Below, in pieces: positions 53,744-63,875 of a stretch of 64,000 nucleotides of DNA. This DNA comes from SMWC01 sp045561055 (lineage in GTDB: Bacteria > Pseudomonadota > Gammaproteobacteria > Steroidobacterales > Rariloculaceae): positions 186,001-250,000 of the forward strand of contig JBJKYL010000010.1 in the NCBI GenBank assembly GCA_045561055.1. Reading direction: 5' to 3'. Below the pieces are notes generated by a model, which saw nothing but the letters and a program-made list of their open reading frames with translations, had not been told where the DNA came from and made no database searches. The translations under genes were made by a program, and so were the position numbers. The number at the start of each line of letters is the position of its first letter. Position 1 is the stretch's first letter.

Positions 53744-54784
53744 TTACCTGTTCGATATCTCTGGTATGCAGTGGTATTCACCGACTGGATATAGCGATTT
53801 GGTGTAATGGTTACTACCGGTAAACGGTACCTTAAAAAAATTGTTGTCCTCAGCCACCCATTCCATATCTATTGATGGATCGTCGGGATTAACTGTAATT
53901 TTCTCAATCATATGCAGTGCGTTGCTATGTAAGACGCCGGGATGAGGAGTTAATACACCTGGTGCGAAGCCGATCGTATCGATCACGAGGGTCGAACCTT
54001 CGTACCAGCCGATGGAGTGACCGTATAGACGCGGGGTTAGATTGTCGGCGTGTTCTCGTGCCATACGAATTGTTCTCACCGTATCCATATATTCATGCCG
54101 GAGGATGACACGGTCTTCGGTTTGCTCGATGTCCGTTACGGTTCCTGGCTCGGACCAGGCACGTGAGATGCTTGATGCGCTGCACTCGAATGATGGATCG
54201 TCGAAGCGCTCATCGTAGCCTTCATTAGCAGCCAGCCCAGCCGGCGTCAAACGGTCTACGCCTGGTAGCGCGGAACCCGGACCTAGCCCACCCCGCTGGC
54301 GGCGGCTCAGGTCACGTATCCACGGGCCAGAAAGATTGGGGATTCCCTCCCCGAGGAAAGCGAGGCGTTCCCCTTCTTCGATTATTTCCGGTACGACGAT
54401 CTCACCGCCTCTACCGATAGAGGTACCGTCGGCCATGACAGCCCCAGTGAATGAACAGCCGTGGGGATCGCGCCTTGCGGCAATGCCCGATACGGTGACT
54501 TCCTGGCCTGGCACAAACTGGTCCTCGGACCAACCCTGTCGTTTAAGCGTGTTAGCCGTCTGTAACTCGCAGTCCCAGATGATTTCTTGTCCGTTTCTGT
54601 CTGTGGTAGCAATGTGTAGCCATGCGTGTGGGTTCACAAATTCGAACTCTGTAACGATGCCCTCAATTGTGATTGGTTGATCTCGGTCATAGTGAGGCGC
54701 ATTTGAATGATGAGCGTTAGAGCCCAGTGGGGTACCTATCAGCAAAGTCAGTACAGCGCGGCGGATAATTTTCATAATGTACAT
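53744..54784 (-). CDS. DUF6152-type exported protein, copy 4
   Basis: 346 residues from ATG 54784, with GAGG nine bases upstream inside the end of the preceding gene (54775 is a second choice). Leader then HHSNAPHYDRDQPITIEGIVTEFEFVNPHAWLHIAT, a Cys-containing WDCELQTANTLKRQGW, and later GHSIGWYEGSTLVIDTIGFAPGV. It is closer to copy 1 than to the tandem pair (same ANTLKR/GTVLRR-type segment and the Cys). It starts 4 bases after an aldo/keto reductase and probably forms an operon with it. Confidence 0.8.
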   Translation of the reverse strand: MYIMKIIRRAVLTLLIGTPLGSNAHHSNAPHYDRDQPITIEGIVTEFEFVNPHAWLHIATTDRNGQEIIWDCELQTANTLKRQGWSEDQFVPGQEVTVSGIAARRDPHGCSFTGAVMADGTSIGRGGEIVVPEIIEEGERLAFLGEGIPNLSGPWIRDLSRRQRGGLGPGSALPGVDRLTPAGLAANEGYDERFDDPSFECSASSISRAWSEPGTVTDIEQTEDRVILRHEYMDTVRTIRMAREHADNLTPRLYGHSIGWYEGSTLVIDTIGFAPGVLTPHPGVLHSNALHMIEKITVNPDDPSIDMEWVAEDNNFFKVPFTGSNHYTKSLYPVGEYHCIPEISNR

Positions 54785-54788
54785 CAGA

Positions 54789-55712
54789 TTAAACCTCATC
54801 AATGAGTACGCGCATTTTTGCGCGCTCAACTGCGTTGGGTAAACGACCGAAAGAAGCTTGTGCATTCTCGGTCATATGAGCTGGATTACTCGTCTCGGTA
54901 AATATGGTTGTAACTGTTGGGTGTGCAAGGATGTACTTCAGCGAGAACTGTGCCCAGCTATTGCAGTCGAACTCGGCGGTCCACTCGGGTAGAGGACGAC
55001 CCCCGAGGCGATCGAAGTAAGCACCGTTCATGAACGGCCGGTTAAGAACCACAGCTAGTCCCATGTCAGCAGCCATCGGAAGTAGTTTTTCTTCGGCAAG
55101 TCTTTCCGTGATCGAGTAATTGATCTGTACGAAATCTGGTGTCTCGCGACCTAGGAACTCGATGAGCTGATCATAACGTTCGTGCTGCGAAACCGTTACG
55201 CCAATATAGCGCGCACTTCCCTCCATTTTCCAATCTTTGAGGTTGGGCCACTGTGTGTCGAGATCGGTAAGGCTGAATATCTGGACAAGATCGATCGTTT
55301 CGCGTTGATAAAGTTCCTGCGTCTGTCGAAATTGTGCGATACCGGCTTCTTTGCCAACCTTGTCGATTTTGGTAGTTACGAAGAGGCTATCACGAAGGTC
55401 GGGCAGGTTGATGACTTCGCCGAAGCCACTGTCGTTTACAGGGTTACGCGGCCATGAATCGACGACGCCACCGCCACTAGCTACCAGCGCTCTTAACACT
55501 GCCGCAACTGGCCCCGTGCCGTTGTCTGAAATTTGTGAGACTACCTTGCTCGAGCCTAATCCGATGACTGGGAGCATTTCGCCTGTGCTTGGAATAGCGC
55601 GCATCGGCATTTGTTGTTGTGCGAATGAATGCACTGGCCTGAGGCTAGCAACTCCCGCGACAGAAATCATTTCCAAGACATCGCGTCGTGTGGCCATGAA
55701 TTTTTCGTTCAT
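54789..55712 (-). CDS. Exported aldo/keto reductase, second copy
   Basis: 307 residues from ATG 55712, preceded by GGGGAGA. The leader contains TRRDVLEM and a short hydrophobic stretch, a weaker twin-arginine signal than in the first copy. The mature part opens MRAIPSTGEMLPVIGLGSSKVV. Core segments: VVDSWPRNPVNDSGFGE (where the first copy has FDTAPSYGRG, so the catalytic Tyr region is altered), FVTTKID with Lys, IDLVQIFSLTDLD, ARYIGVTVSQHERY and TVTTIFTETSNPAHM. Replacement of the Asp-Thr-Ala-x-x-Tyr motif suggests changed or lost reductase activity. It precedes a DUF6152 gene by 4 bases. Confidence 0.82.
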   Translation of the reverse strand: MNEKFMATRRDVLEMISVAGVASLRPVHSFAQQQMPMRAIPSTGEMLPVIGLGSSKVVSQISDNGTGPVAAVLRALVASGGGVVDSWPRNPVNDSGFGEVINLPDLRDSLFVTTKIDKVGKEAGIAQFRQTQELYQRETIDLVQIFSLTDLDTQWPNLKDWKMEGSARYIGVTVSQHERYDQLIEFLGRETPDFVQINYSITERLAEEKLLPMAADMGLAVVLNRPFMNGAYFDRLGGRPLPEWTAEFDCNSWAQFSLKYILAHPTVTTIFTETSNPAHMTENAQASFGRLPNAVERAKMRVLIDEV

Positions 55713-56020
55713 AGGTCTCCCCTCTTTCGAGATTTGCTTATGATGCGAGTTTAACATTTGGTGGTATCTAAAATGGATTGCGTCCATCCAAAAAGTTAAT
55801 GGAGCGGGGCATCTGATTCGATGTGGTAGCAGTGAACCTTCTAGGTATCGCCGTCAGTGGAAAGTGGCGGTGCTTGTTTATACCAGGCCACTACTGTAGC
55901 AGTAATGGTGTTAGGCGCGATAACTAGGAAAAATGCGTTCAGCGTTACCCGTGTGATCCATCGCGCAGAGGATGTCGGCCGAACGGTCCAATATTGATTG
56001 ATTTTTTAATAAAGTCGAGG

Positions 56021-57058
56021 CTATTCGACCGGCTCTTCCTCGATATCTTGTAGTAAGTCTTCCATTTCACGGGTCAATTGTTCGAATTTGAAGGCAGGAA
56101 TCTGATAGCGCCAGCCTCCCACCCTTGCATTTATTTCAATGACTTCAGTTTCCGCTACACTTCGTGCCTCTTCAGATACATCCGATAGCGTGGGGTCGAC
56201 CATTGCTATAAAACTAGTCCACGCCGTGTCGCCGCGTTCGAAAGAATGTGCGGTGATTGTAATACCGTCAAATGTTTTAAACTCAGTGACAATCTTTTCC
56301 TCGGTCGTTGCCGTGTCCTGCTCGACATCATCTAGTGTTAAATCCTCCAGAACGTTGCCTATGACGTTGGGGATGCTGTCGTAACTTAGAGCGCGGCCTT
56401 GAGGAATATTGTCGACAGTAAAATTTGCCTGTTCGCGTGCGGCTTTCGAAATAATGACTTCTCCTCCGTCCGGGCGGGTGACGGTGACGTACTGGACACG
56501 ATTTCCTTCAACGTCGATAACTGGGGTATCAAGCCAGTCGGTAGCAGACGTGCCGATATCCGGATCTCTATTGATTAGATAAGACTGATCTTCGCCTTGT
56601 CGGCGCACATAGCGCTGAGAATTACCTTCCGCGTCACCAACAATTACCTCTACCGATTCGGCGGGACCAATAAGTCGAATCCCGACGCCACTCGCGGTCT
56701 CGGATGCGAGTGCCTCGACACCCAGGCGATTATGTAGCATGGGATCTGCTGTCTTGAATTCCAGGATCTGAGTTTCCGCAAGACTCAGTAACAGGTTTCG
56801 AGTTTTCGTGAGGTCGGCTCTATAGCTACTCTTCTCTAGCACTGCCCAATTAGACTCGCCGCGCTCCAGCGTTGCGATTACCTCCTCACCGCTTCCAGTA
56901 AATTCTATGCGGCGCACGTCATCGAGCGAGGCTGATAATGCCGGCAAGAATAGTTGACCGCTGGTTGTCTGCGGTTGCTGGTCACGTTGACCAACAGTAG
57001 CCAATATAGCGAGTACAACTAGCGTTCCCGAAAGCCATAACACTGTCCGATTGTTCAT
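56021..57058 (-). CDS. DUF4340 protein of a Gld-like ABC system
   Basis: 345 residues. One N-terminal membrane helix (about 6-22), then two related periplasmic beta domains typical of DUF4340 (LDDVRRIEFTGSGEEVIATLERGESNWAVLE; LFDTPVIDVEGNRVQYVTVTRPDGGEVIISK-like middle). The acidic C-terminus is DLLQDIEEEPVE. DUF4340 proteins almost always follow GldG-type proteins and an ABC-2 exporter. The ATG overlaps the gldG stop by 4 bases (57055-57058). The role of the complex outside gliding bacteria is unknown. Confidence 0.88.
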   Translation of the reverse strand: MNNRTVLWLSGTLVVLAILATVGQRDQQPQTTSGQLFLPALSASLDDVRRIEFTGSGEEVIATLERGESNWAVLEKSSYRADLTKTRNLLLSLAETQILEFKTADPMLHNRLGVEALASETASGVGIRLIGPAESVEVIVGDAEGNSQRYVRRQGEDQSYLINRDPDIGTSATDWLDTPVIDVEGNRVQYVTVTRPDGGEVIISKAAREQANFTVDNIPQGRALSYDSIPNVIGNVLEDLTLDDVEQDTATTEEKIVTEFKTFDGITITAHSFERGDTAWTSFIAMVDPTLSDVSEEARSVAETEVIEINARVGGWRYQIPAFKFEQLTREMEDLLQDIEEEPVE

Positions 57059-58953
57059 GCTATTGCCTTCCTCTGTCTGCGGCGGAGAGCGACGAAAGTT
57101 AACGCGCCGATAGTCAGCAATAATGGAACGAGCCCGATGTTAATAACTTTGAGTAGTGTCCCGAGTCTCTCAATACTAAGATCTAGATTTCTCTGAACAG
57201 CTCTGAGTTGCTGACGGATACTTATCTGCTGATCCAGAAAGCGCTGGATCTCTGCTTGCTGCTCGTCATTCATGAGTAGCGATCCACCGTCGCTACGAGC
57301 CGTTTGAAGTTCGCCGAGCCGTTGTTCCGTATCCGCAAGTTCTGCCTGAAGTTGTTGCTCAGTTGCCCGGAACTCTGCTTCGGCGATTCGCCGCAAATCC
57401 TCGACGCGCGTGAACGGTCTCGCGAAACTTTCACGAGCGCGAATACCGATTAGTGCAGCGCTTCCCGATAGATTGTCCAGCGCATTTATGACGAAGTCAC
57501 CGTTGTTGGCGAATGCCGTGACCAGTTGCTGGCCGAAGAAGTTTTGGCTCTGTGCCCACAGCCGATCACTCAGCATGTCAACGTCACCGACTAGAATCAC
57601 GTTGGCTGCGTCGGTCGAGTTCAGATGGTTAGGGGGGTTGATTGGAGTGGGGGTAGAGGTGTCGTTGGTTGGCGCATCAGCAGAGGGTGGACCATCAGAG
57701 AATGCGGTTGTCAGACTACCCTCGAGCCGTGCAGCGAGCACATAAGTCTCGCCACTAGGGACAAACCCGTCCATAAGTGCTGCCGGATCGGATAGGAACT
57801 GAAACTGAATTGTCGGCATCATGCCGGCAGAGGTGCTCGATACGAGTAGCGGTTCCATCACGGTATTGCTACCTTCAACTACTCTGAAATGCCCGGCCGT
57901 GCCGATGTTTATCGAATCCAGGCCGGAGGTAACGATATCCTCCCCGTTCATCGCTAACCCGTCCAGACCCAGCAGTCCGATGTGGCGTACCGGACGGCCG
58001 GACGGCCCTCCCCCAACACTTAGCGCGTAACGATCGTCCGCGACGACGTTTTCCGTCTCGTATTCGATTCCCCATGCACTGAACAGAGGGCCAAGCGAAG
58101 AGGAGCTACCTGCCGCCATTGTTGCGGGGTCGCTTGAAGACATATCAATTTCGGCAAACGGATCAACAAAGATAAGCGCCCGACCGCCTCCAAGTATAAA
58201 TTGGTCAATAGCGTATAGGGCTGCTTGGCCAAGTGCTTGCGGGTGCACAACCCATAATACGCCGATGTCGTCGGCGATCTCGGTAAGATCTGGTGTTAAC
58301 TCTCGGATGTCGAAAACCTGGCGCGCCTGACTAGTAATCACCCACGGGTCCGTCATCTGCTGAGTCTGCGGATTGAAACCGGCATTCATCGAGACCCCCG
58401 ATAGCAGTCCTACAACCGTCTTGTTAGGGTTGGAGAGGTTGTATATAAGCTTAGCAAGATCGTACTCGAGAAAAGTTTCCTTCTCCGGCTGCAGAAAACC
58501 GATCGTGTCCTCATCGCCGACGCTATTAGTACCGGCGATTCCAAAATAGACTGATTGACCCAGCGAACCCAGACTGATGGCTTGGAGCCCAAACTGCGAG
58601 GCGCGATCTTCGTCTTCGGAGAATGGCGCGGGATCTATTACGTTGACGACAAGCTGATCCCCGGCGACGCGTGCGAATTCCTCTAGAGTCTCACGAACCC
58701 GTGTCGCGTAGCCGCGCAGAAACGGAATATCAGCCGTTTCTTCGTCGGAGAAGAAAAAATAGATATTAATTGGTTCGTTAATACTTTCGAGCAAATCGCG
58801 GGTGCCCGGCGAAATTGTGTAGAGATTGTTCTCGGTGAGATCGATGCGTAGGCCTCTGAGTAATGTGTTACTGGCGATCAGTGCCGTAATAAATATCAGT
58901 GCTAGGAGCCCTAGTGACATCAGTCCAACTCTTCTGTGTTGTTGTGTGGTCAT
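57055..58953 (-). CDS. GldG-like auxiliary protein of an ABC-2 system
   Basis: 632 residues. N-terminal membrane helix (about 12-30), then RIDLTENNLYTISPGTRDLLESINEPINIYFFFSDEE, a large periplasmic region with GVLWVVHPQALGQAALYAIDQFILGGGRALIFVDPFAE, VILVGDVDMLSDRLWAQSQNFFGQ, a coiled coil (about 535-600, rich in Gln and Glu), and a C-terminal helix followed by RRRQRK. This is the ABC_transp_aux/GldG family. It starts 8 bases after the fused ABC gene and overlaps the DUF4340 gene. Confidence 0.9.
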   Translation of the reverse strand: MTTQQHRRVGLMSLGLLALIFITALIASNTLLRGLRIDLTENNLYTISPGTRDLLESINEPINIYFFFSDEETADIPFLRGYATRVRETLEEFARVAGDQLVVNVIDPAPFSEDEDRASQFGLQAISLGSLGQSVYFGIAGTNSVGDEDTIGFLQPEKETFLEYDLAKLIYNLSNPNKTVVGLLSGVSMNAGFNPQTQQMTDPWVITSQARQVFDIRELTPDLTEIADDIGVLWVVHPQALGQAALYAIDQFILGGGRALIFVDPFAEIDMSSSDPATMAAGSSSSLGPLFSAWGIEYETENVVADDRYALSVGGGPSGRPVRHIGLLGLDGLAMNGEDIVTSGLDSINIGTAGHFRVVEGSNTVMEPLLVSSTSAGMMPTIQFQFLSDPAALMDGFVPSGETYVLAARLEGSLTTAFSDGPPSADAPTNDTSTPTPINPPNHLNSTDAANVILVGDVDMLSDRLWAQSQNFFGQQLVTAFANNGDFVINALDNLSGSAALIGIRARESFARPFTRVEDLRRIAEAEFRATEQQLQAELADTEQRLGELQTARSDGGSLLMNDEQQAEIQRFLDQQISIRQQLRAVQRNLDLSIERLGTLLKVINIGLVPLLLTIGALTFVALRRRQRKAIA

Positions 58954-58960
58954 TAGATTC

Positions 58961-60628
58961 TCAATCAGATTTTTTTATTTGAAGAACAATTGCATTCGCA
59001 TAAAGCATAACGCTGATCAGCAGAGCGAAGTAGACGAGATCACGCAGGTCGATGACGCCTTTGCTGATGCTCGTGAAATGAGTCAGGAAGCTTAGGCTTG
59101 CGATCGCATCAATTAACATTTGAGGGGCCCACGCGGAAAACATATCGAGGACCAACGGAAAGCCTGCAAGTAGCAGCAAGAAACAGGCAACGACCGCCAG
59201 AATAAATGCAATAACCTGATTCTTTGTTGTTGCGGAGATGCAAGAGCCTACCGCCAGGAAACCACCCGCCATTAAGAGACTGCCGATATAAGCTGCGACG
59301 ACTGCGCCATTGTCAGGATCGCCCAGATAATTGACCGTGATCCAAATTGGAAAAGTAAGAACGAGTGCGAGCCCCGTGAACGCCCAAGCAGCGAGGAACT
59401 TCCCCACTACGGCCTGCCATAAATCAACGGGGAGTGTCATAAGTAATTCGATGCTGCCCGATTTTCGCTCCTCGGCCCACAGCCGCATGCTAAGTGCTGG
59501 TATAAGAAATAGATAAAGCCACGGGTGGAAATTAAAAAAGGCTGCCAGGTCTGCCTGGCTGCGCTCGTAGAAACCACCGAGATAGAAAGTAAAAGTACTC
59601 GTCAGCACGAGAAAAATTACTATGAAAACGTAGGCAACGGGTGTTAAGAAATAACTCCGAAGTTCACGGCGCATAATAGCGAGCATTCCGTTCATAGCGT
59701 CGGCCCCTCCTGTGATTGTGCGAAAGACTTCATCTAAGCGACCGGATTCGAGGTGCAGTTCTGCCAGTTTCCAACCCTCCGCATTCGCAAGTTCGGTTAT
59801 GGCACCAAGCGGAAGTTTTCCCTTCGCCGGGAAGGCTGTTATGCGATCTGAATGCTCGTCTATCTCGATATCGCTAACCTCTGCGAGGCTTTCAATGCCG
59901 ATTCGCACTGCCTCCAGCCCCGCTCGATCGGCGAGTCTTACCGATACTGCATTATTAAAGCGTGAACGCGCCTCCAGTCGCTCTGGGGTATCGTCAGCGA
60001 GGATTTTGCCATGCGCGATGATGATTGCACGGTTACACAGCGCATCTACTTCCTCGAGTAGATGCGTAGAGATAACGATAATCTTACTCTCCGACATCCT
60101 ATGGATTAGCTCCCGCACTTCATGTTTCTGATTTGGATCGAGGCCGTCTGTCGGCTCATCGAGTATCAAAACTTCCGGGTCGTGAAGAATCGCTTGTGCG
60201 AGACCGACACGACGCTTATACCCCTTAGAAAGAGTATCAATAGTTTGTTCAAGTACGGGCTCCAAATGCAGTAGTGCGTAGACTTCCGCAAGCCGATTTA
60301 CTCTGTGTGATCCTTCCATGCCCCTAACATCTGCGACGAACTCAAGGAACGAGCGCGGTGACATTTCCGGATAACTCGGTGCACCTTCGGGCAGGTAGCC
60401 CACGCGCCTCTTCGCAGCCGTACTATGCGCTTCGACGTCAAACCCACAAACGGACGCTGTCCCCGAGGTCGGCTGTAGAAACCCAGCGATGATTCTCATT
60501 GTGGTGGTTTTCCCGGCCCCGTTCGGCCCTAGGAATCCCAAGACCTCCCCTGGGCTTACCTCAAAACTAATGTTGTCAACGGCAAACAGTGAGCCGTATT
60601 GTTTGATAAGGTTTTGACATTTAATCAT
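58961..60628 (-). CDS. Fused ABC ATPase and ABC-2 permease (GldA-GldF-like)
   Basis: 555 residues. Residues 1-310: ATPase with GPNGAGKT (34-41), LSKGYKRR signature and LILDEPTDGLDP. From residue 312 (MNGMLAIMRRELRSYFLTPVAYVFI) an ABC-2 permease of about 240 residues with six helices follows. In relatives these are two genes. Here the frame runs through without a stop, yet the junction keeps AGGAGG (59706-59711, on the minus strand) ten bases before the ATG at 59695, so a free permease may also be made. It heads the operon with gldG and DUF4340. Confidence 0.88.
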   Translation of the reverse strand: MIKCQNLIKQYGSLFAVDNISFEVSPGEVLGFLGPNGAGKTTTMRIIAGFLQPTSGTASVCGFDVEAHSTAAKRRVGYLPEGAPSYPEMSPRSFLEFVADVRGMEGSHRVNRLAEVYALLHLEPVLEQTIDTLSKGYKRRVGLAQAILHDPEVLILDEPTDGLDPNQKHEVRELIHRMSESKIIVISTHLLEEVDALCNRAIIIAHGKILADDTPERLEARSRFNNAVSVRLADRAGLEAVRIGIESLAEVSDIEIDEHSDRITAFPAKGKLPLGAITELANAEGWKLAELHLESGRLDEVFRTITGGADAMNGMLAIMRRELRSYFLTPVAYVFIVIFLVLTSTFTFYLGGFYERSQADLAAFFNFHPWLYLFLIPALSMRLWAEERKSGSIELLMTLPVDLWQAVVGKFLAAWAFTGLALVLTFPIWITVNYLGDPDNGAVVAAYIGSLLMAGGFLAVGSCISATTKNQVIAFILAVVACFLLLLAGFPLVLDMFSAWAPQMLIDAIASLSFLTHFTSISKGVIDLRDLVYFALLISVMLYANAIVLQIKKSD

Positions 60629-60767
60629 AGTGACGTTGTCTCTCTGTTCTCGCCTAGCCGCGCATCAAACAGCAGCGGAAAAATCGGGGAGCAATTTTCC
60701 ACAAGCTAATAATAGTTTCAAGTTCTTATTAAAATTAATGTGATTATTTGCTGAGTGTTGATTTTAA

Positions 60768-63488
60768 TCAGTTATTTAGAAGATTGCCGTCTGGGTCCAT
60801 GAGTTCGATGGAACCTAGATTCAGGGCGCGGATATCCGCTTCTATCAGTGCGAGATCACCAACGACTACCCAGGTCAGCTGGTTTGGGGCAATAAGGTCC
60901 CGAGCGGCGGCGTTAACCTGCCCGACATCTACTGCATCAACTAGTGCCGGATAGCGCCGCCAGTAGTCCTCCGGTAGGCCGAACCGCACGATCTCCGCAA
61001 TATCGCCCATCACTGCGCGAGCGGTCTCCCAGCGACCCGGGAGCGCTAGCGTGTTGCGGCTTTTTGTTGTGTTGACCTCGCCCGCGCTGATCGGGCGGTT
61101 TGTCTGAATTTCGCGGAACTCGCGGTCAAGTTCGAGCATTGATGCCGCGGTTTTATCAGTCTGAACCGGTGCATAGGTGATAAAGGGACGCTGTCTCATT
61201 GTATCGATGATTGAGGAGCGAACGCCGTAGGACCACGCCTTATCTTCACGAAGATTCATGTTGACCCGTGATGTGAAGCTGCCACCGAAACTAGAGTTCA
61301 TTGATTGGATTGCCAGCTCGCGCTCGTCGGTTCGCGGTGTCATGACATGGCCGACGATGATGAAACTCTGTTCGGAACCAGGCCTGTCCATAAGTACGAC
61401 TCGCGGTTGTTCTGGAAGAGATACTGCCGGAATAATTTTCTCTGGAATTTCTCCTGGTTCCCAGTCGGCGAACCTCGCTTCGAGGCTCGGTGTTATTTCC
61501 TCGAGGGTTGTATCGCCTACTACGATCATCGTTGCGTTGTTAGGTCGGAACCAGGTGGAATGGAAATCTACGAGGGCATCACGTTTTAGAGCCATGACCG
61601 CGTCCTCGGTACCCGAGCCAGTCATCGGCAACGAGTAGGCGTGCCCTTCACCATAGATCAGCTGCGGAAATATTCGCAATGCCATACTCGCCGGTGTTGT
61701 TTTTTCCCGCTGTATGTTTGCGATTGTTAGCCGCTTTAGGCGTTCCAGTCCTGATTGTGGAAATTCCGGGTTCAGGATAACGTCGCTAAAAATGTCGAGT
61801 GAAGGTCCGAGATTGTCCGTCAATGCTGAGAGGCTGACGAAGGCATAGTCAAGGTTAGCACCGCTTCTCAGTTCAGCACCGAGCGCGGAGAGTTGCGCAC
61901 TGATCTCCAATGCTTCGCGGTTCGCCGTGCCTTCTTCCAACATGCTGATTGCCAAGCTCGCGGTACCAGGCCTTGAAAATTGATCCGCGGCATAGCCTGA
62001 GTTGAGTTGCAGACTAAAATGGATGACTGGCACCGCATCATGGGTTGCAACGATTAGCCGGATGCCGTTAGAGAGCTGGCCCATCTGTAACTCTGGAAAT
62101 TCGGCTTGTGGAAAAGAATTCGGAAATGGCAGCGTTGAACGATCTGCATCCTGAGCTGAGGCCATCAGATTCGCCGAGAATGGGTGTATTTCCAGCGCAA
62201 ATGACGGTTGTGATAGCCATTTCCGGGCCACGTCACGTAGGTCGTTGGGAGTAGCGCTATTAATGATATCGAGCGAATCCTGGTAGGCGTCGGGCCGGCC
62301 GCCGAAAACCGCACCTTCGACGAGTATCCGGGCCTTGCCGCTGACACGCTCCATTGTGCGTATCAGTCCAGCTCTAGTCCCGGTCACGACCCGTGAGAGC
62401 TCGTCTCGTGTCGGGCCATCTTCAAGAAATCGCGTAATCTCCTCGTCGAGTAAGCGTTCCACCTCGCCTAGATCCTGTCCAGGCTGAGCTGTTGCCCAGA
62501 CGAGGAAGCCGCCCGCGATTTCATCCGATGACGTATATACTTGTACGTCCGTTGCGATCTGCTCTTCGAATACCAAGCGCTGATAGAGACGGGAATTTCT
62601 GCCGTCGCCGAGGATCGAGCCCGCGAGGTGTAGCCATTCGGCTTCCGTTTGGCCCCACTCGGGCGAGGGCCATGTTTTGTATACTCGCGCTTGTGGAACG
62701 CGTTCCTCGACAATCATTCGACGATTGTGAGTGAGTGTTGGCACCCAGGTCTCGAGGCGCGCCAAAGGTGGTCCGGGAGGGATGTCGCCAAAGTAGAGCT
62801 CGGTTTTCTCGCGGGCAGTAGAAACGTCAATGTCGCCGGAGAGAACTAGCGTCGCGTTATTAGGCCCGTAGTAGGTTGCGAACCAGTCGCGAACATCATC
62901 CAGGCTTGCCGCATTGAGATCCTCCATTGAGCCGATAGTGGACCACGAGTACGGATGTCCTTGGGGAAATATATTCTGGGAGATGTAGTCAAATGCTTTG
63001 CCGTATGGTCGATTCTCGCCCTGTCGCTTTTCGTTCTGCACCACACCGCGTTGTTCGTCGAGTTTTTCCTGATCTACGGCGCCCAACAGATGGCCCATGC
63101 GATCCGATTCCATCCATAGTAAGAGATCCAAGGCACTGGTCGGAACAGTTTGGTAATAATTAGTCCGGTCCGAATTAGTCGTGCCGTTCATATTGGTTGC
63201 GCCGACTTCCTGAAATGGCCCAAAAAATTCGTCGTTGTAGTTTTCTGTGCCGTTAAACATGAGGTGTTCGAATAAGTGCGCGAAACCCGTCTTGCCTGGA
63301 TTTTCGTTCTTTGAGCCAACGTGGTACCAGAGGTTGCTAGCGATGATAGGTGCTTTATGATCCTCGTGGACAATAACGCGTAGCCCGTTATCCAATGTAA
63401 ATTCTTCAAATTGAATAATGAGATCATCGGCTGCGAGACAGGTGCCGGAGATCGTTAGTGCGTATAGAGCTAGGGTCGGTTTCTTCAT
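60768..63488 (-). CDS. M16 family zinc metalloprotease, two-domain, exported
   Basis: 906 residues with a signal peptide (residues 1-20, ending CLAAD). The N-terminal M16 domain has the inverted zinc motif HLFEH (71-75, in GFAHLFEHLMFNGTENY) and a downstream Glu in EQRGVVQNEKRQ. Two inactive structural domains and a second M16 half (LSNGIRLIVATHDAVPVIHFSLQLNSGYAAD, FRPNNATMIVVGD) follow. Relatives of the pitrilysin/insulinase group degrade peptides in the periplasm. It is read alone, with 139 bases to the fused ABC gene. Confidence 0.92.
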   Translation of the reverse strand: MKKPTLALYALTISGTCLAADDLIIQFEEFTLDNGLRVIVHEDHKAPIIASNLWYHVGSKNENPGKTGFAHLFEHLMFNGTENYNDEFFGPFQEVGATNMNGTTNSDRTNYYQTVPTSALDLLLWMESDRMGHLLGAVDQEKLDEQRGVVQNEKRQGENRPYGKAFDYISQNIFPQGHPYSWSTIGSMEDLNAASLDDVRDWFATYYGPNNATLVLSGDIDVSTAREKTELYFGDIPPGPPLARLETWVPTLTHNRRMIVEERVPQARVYKTWPSPEWGQTEAEWLHLAGSILGDGRNSRLYQRLVFEEQIATDVQVYTSSDEIAGGFLVWATAQPGQDLGEVERLLDEEITRFLEDGPTRDELSRVVTGTRAGLIRTMERVSGKARILVEGAVFGGRPDAYQDSLDIINSATPNDLRDVARKWLSQPSFALEIHPFSANLMASAQDADRSTLPFPNSFPQAEFPELQMGQLSNGIRLIVATHDAVPVIHFSLQLNSGYAADQFSRPGTASLAISMLEEGTANREALEISAQLSALGAELRSGANLDYAFVSLSALTDNLGPSLDIFSDVILNPEFPQSGLERLKRLTIANIQREKTTPASMALRIFPQLIYGEGHAYSLPMTGSGTEDAVMALKRDALVDFHSTWFRPNNATMIVVGDTTLEEITPSLEARFADWEPGEIPEKIIPAVSLPEQPRVVLMDRPGSEQSFIIVGHVMTPRTDERELAIQSMNSSFGGSFTSRVNMNLREDKAWSYGVRSSIIDTMRQRPFITYAPVQTDKTAASMLELDREFREIQTNRPISAGEVNTTKSRNTLALPGRWETARAVMGDIAEIVRFGLPEDYWRRYPALVDAVDVGQVNAAARDLIAPNQLTWVVVGDLALIEADIRALNLGSIELMDPDGNLLNN

Positions 63489-63875
63489 AATGTTCTCTTT
63501 ACTATTTACTCTTTCTCGTTCGAGTTCAGTAGTTGATAAAGCCGTCTTCGTGAGAGTTGGTTTTGCCTCTATACGAAGTTGTCAATCGCGGACGGCCCAT
63601 GATATTCGGCTGATAACCTTTTACATAGGAGTTTGCCAGATATTTCCCCAACGTATCTAGGCAGCCACATTTCGCTATTATTACGGATAGGTGCATTACT
63701 ACTAGTGTCGTTGATGACGATAGTGGCATCCTGTTATAGCAAAGTTGCAACACAGCCACTACTGACTAAGGTGAAATATATTGCATAGAGAAGTTATGGG
63801 GGGCTTGCGATCATCCCTATCGTCTGGTGTTGAGTGACTAGATCTGCCCCTTTCGTGAAAACTAGTAAATAGCTA
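63489..63875. other. Intergenic region between the M16 protease and the iminopeptidase
   Basis: 387 bases between divergent genes, presumably holding both promoters. I saw no RNA gene, repeat or convincing coding frame. The short frames at 63418-63660 (plus) and 63526-63759 (minus) lack family features. Confidence 0.4.
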
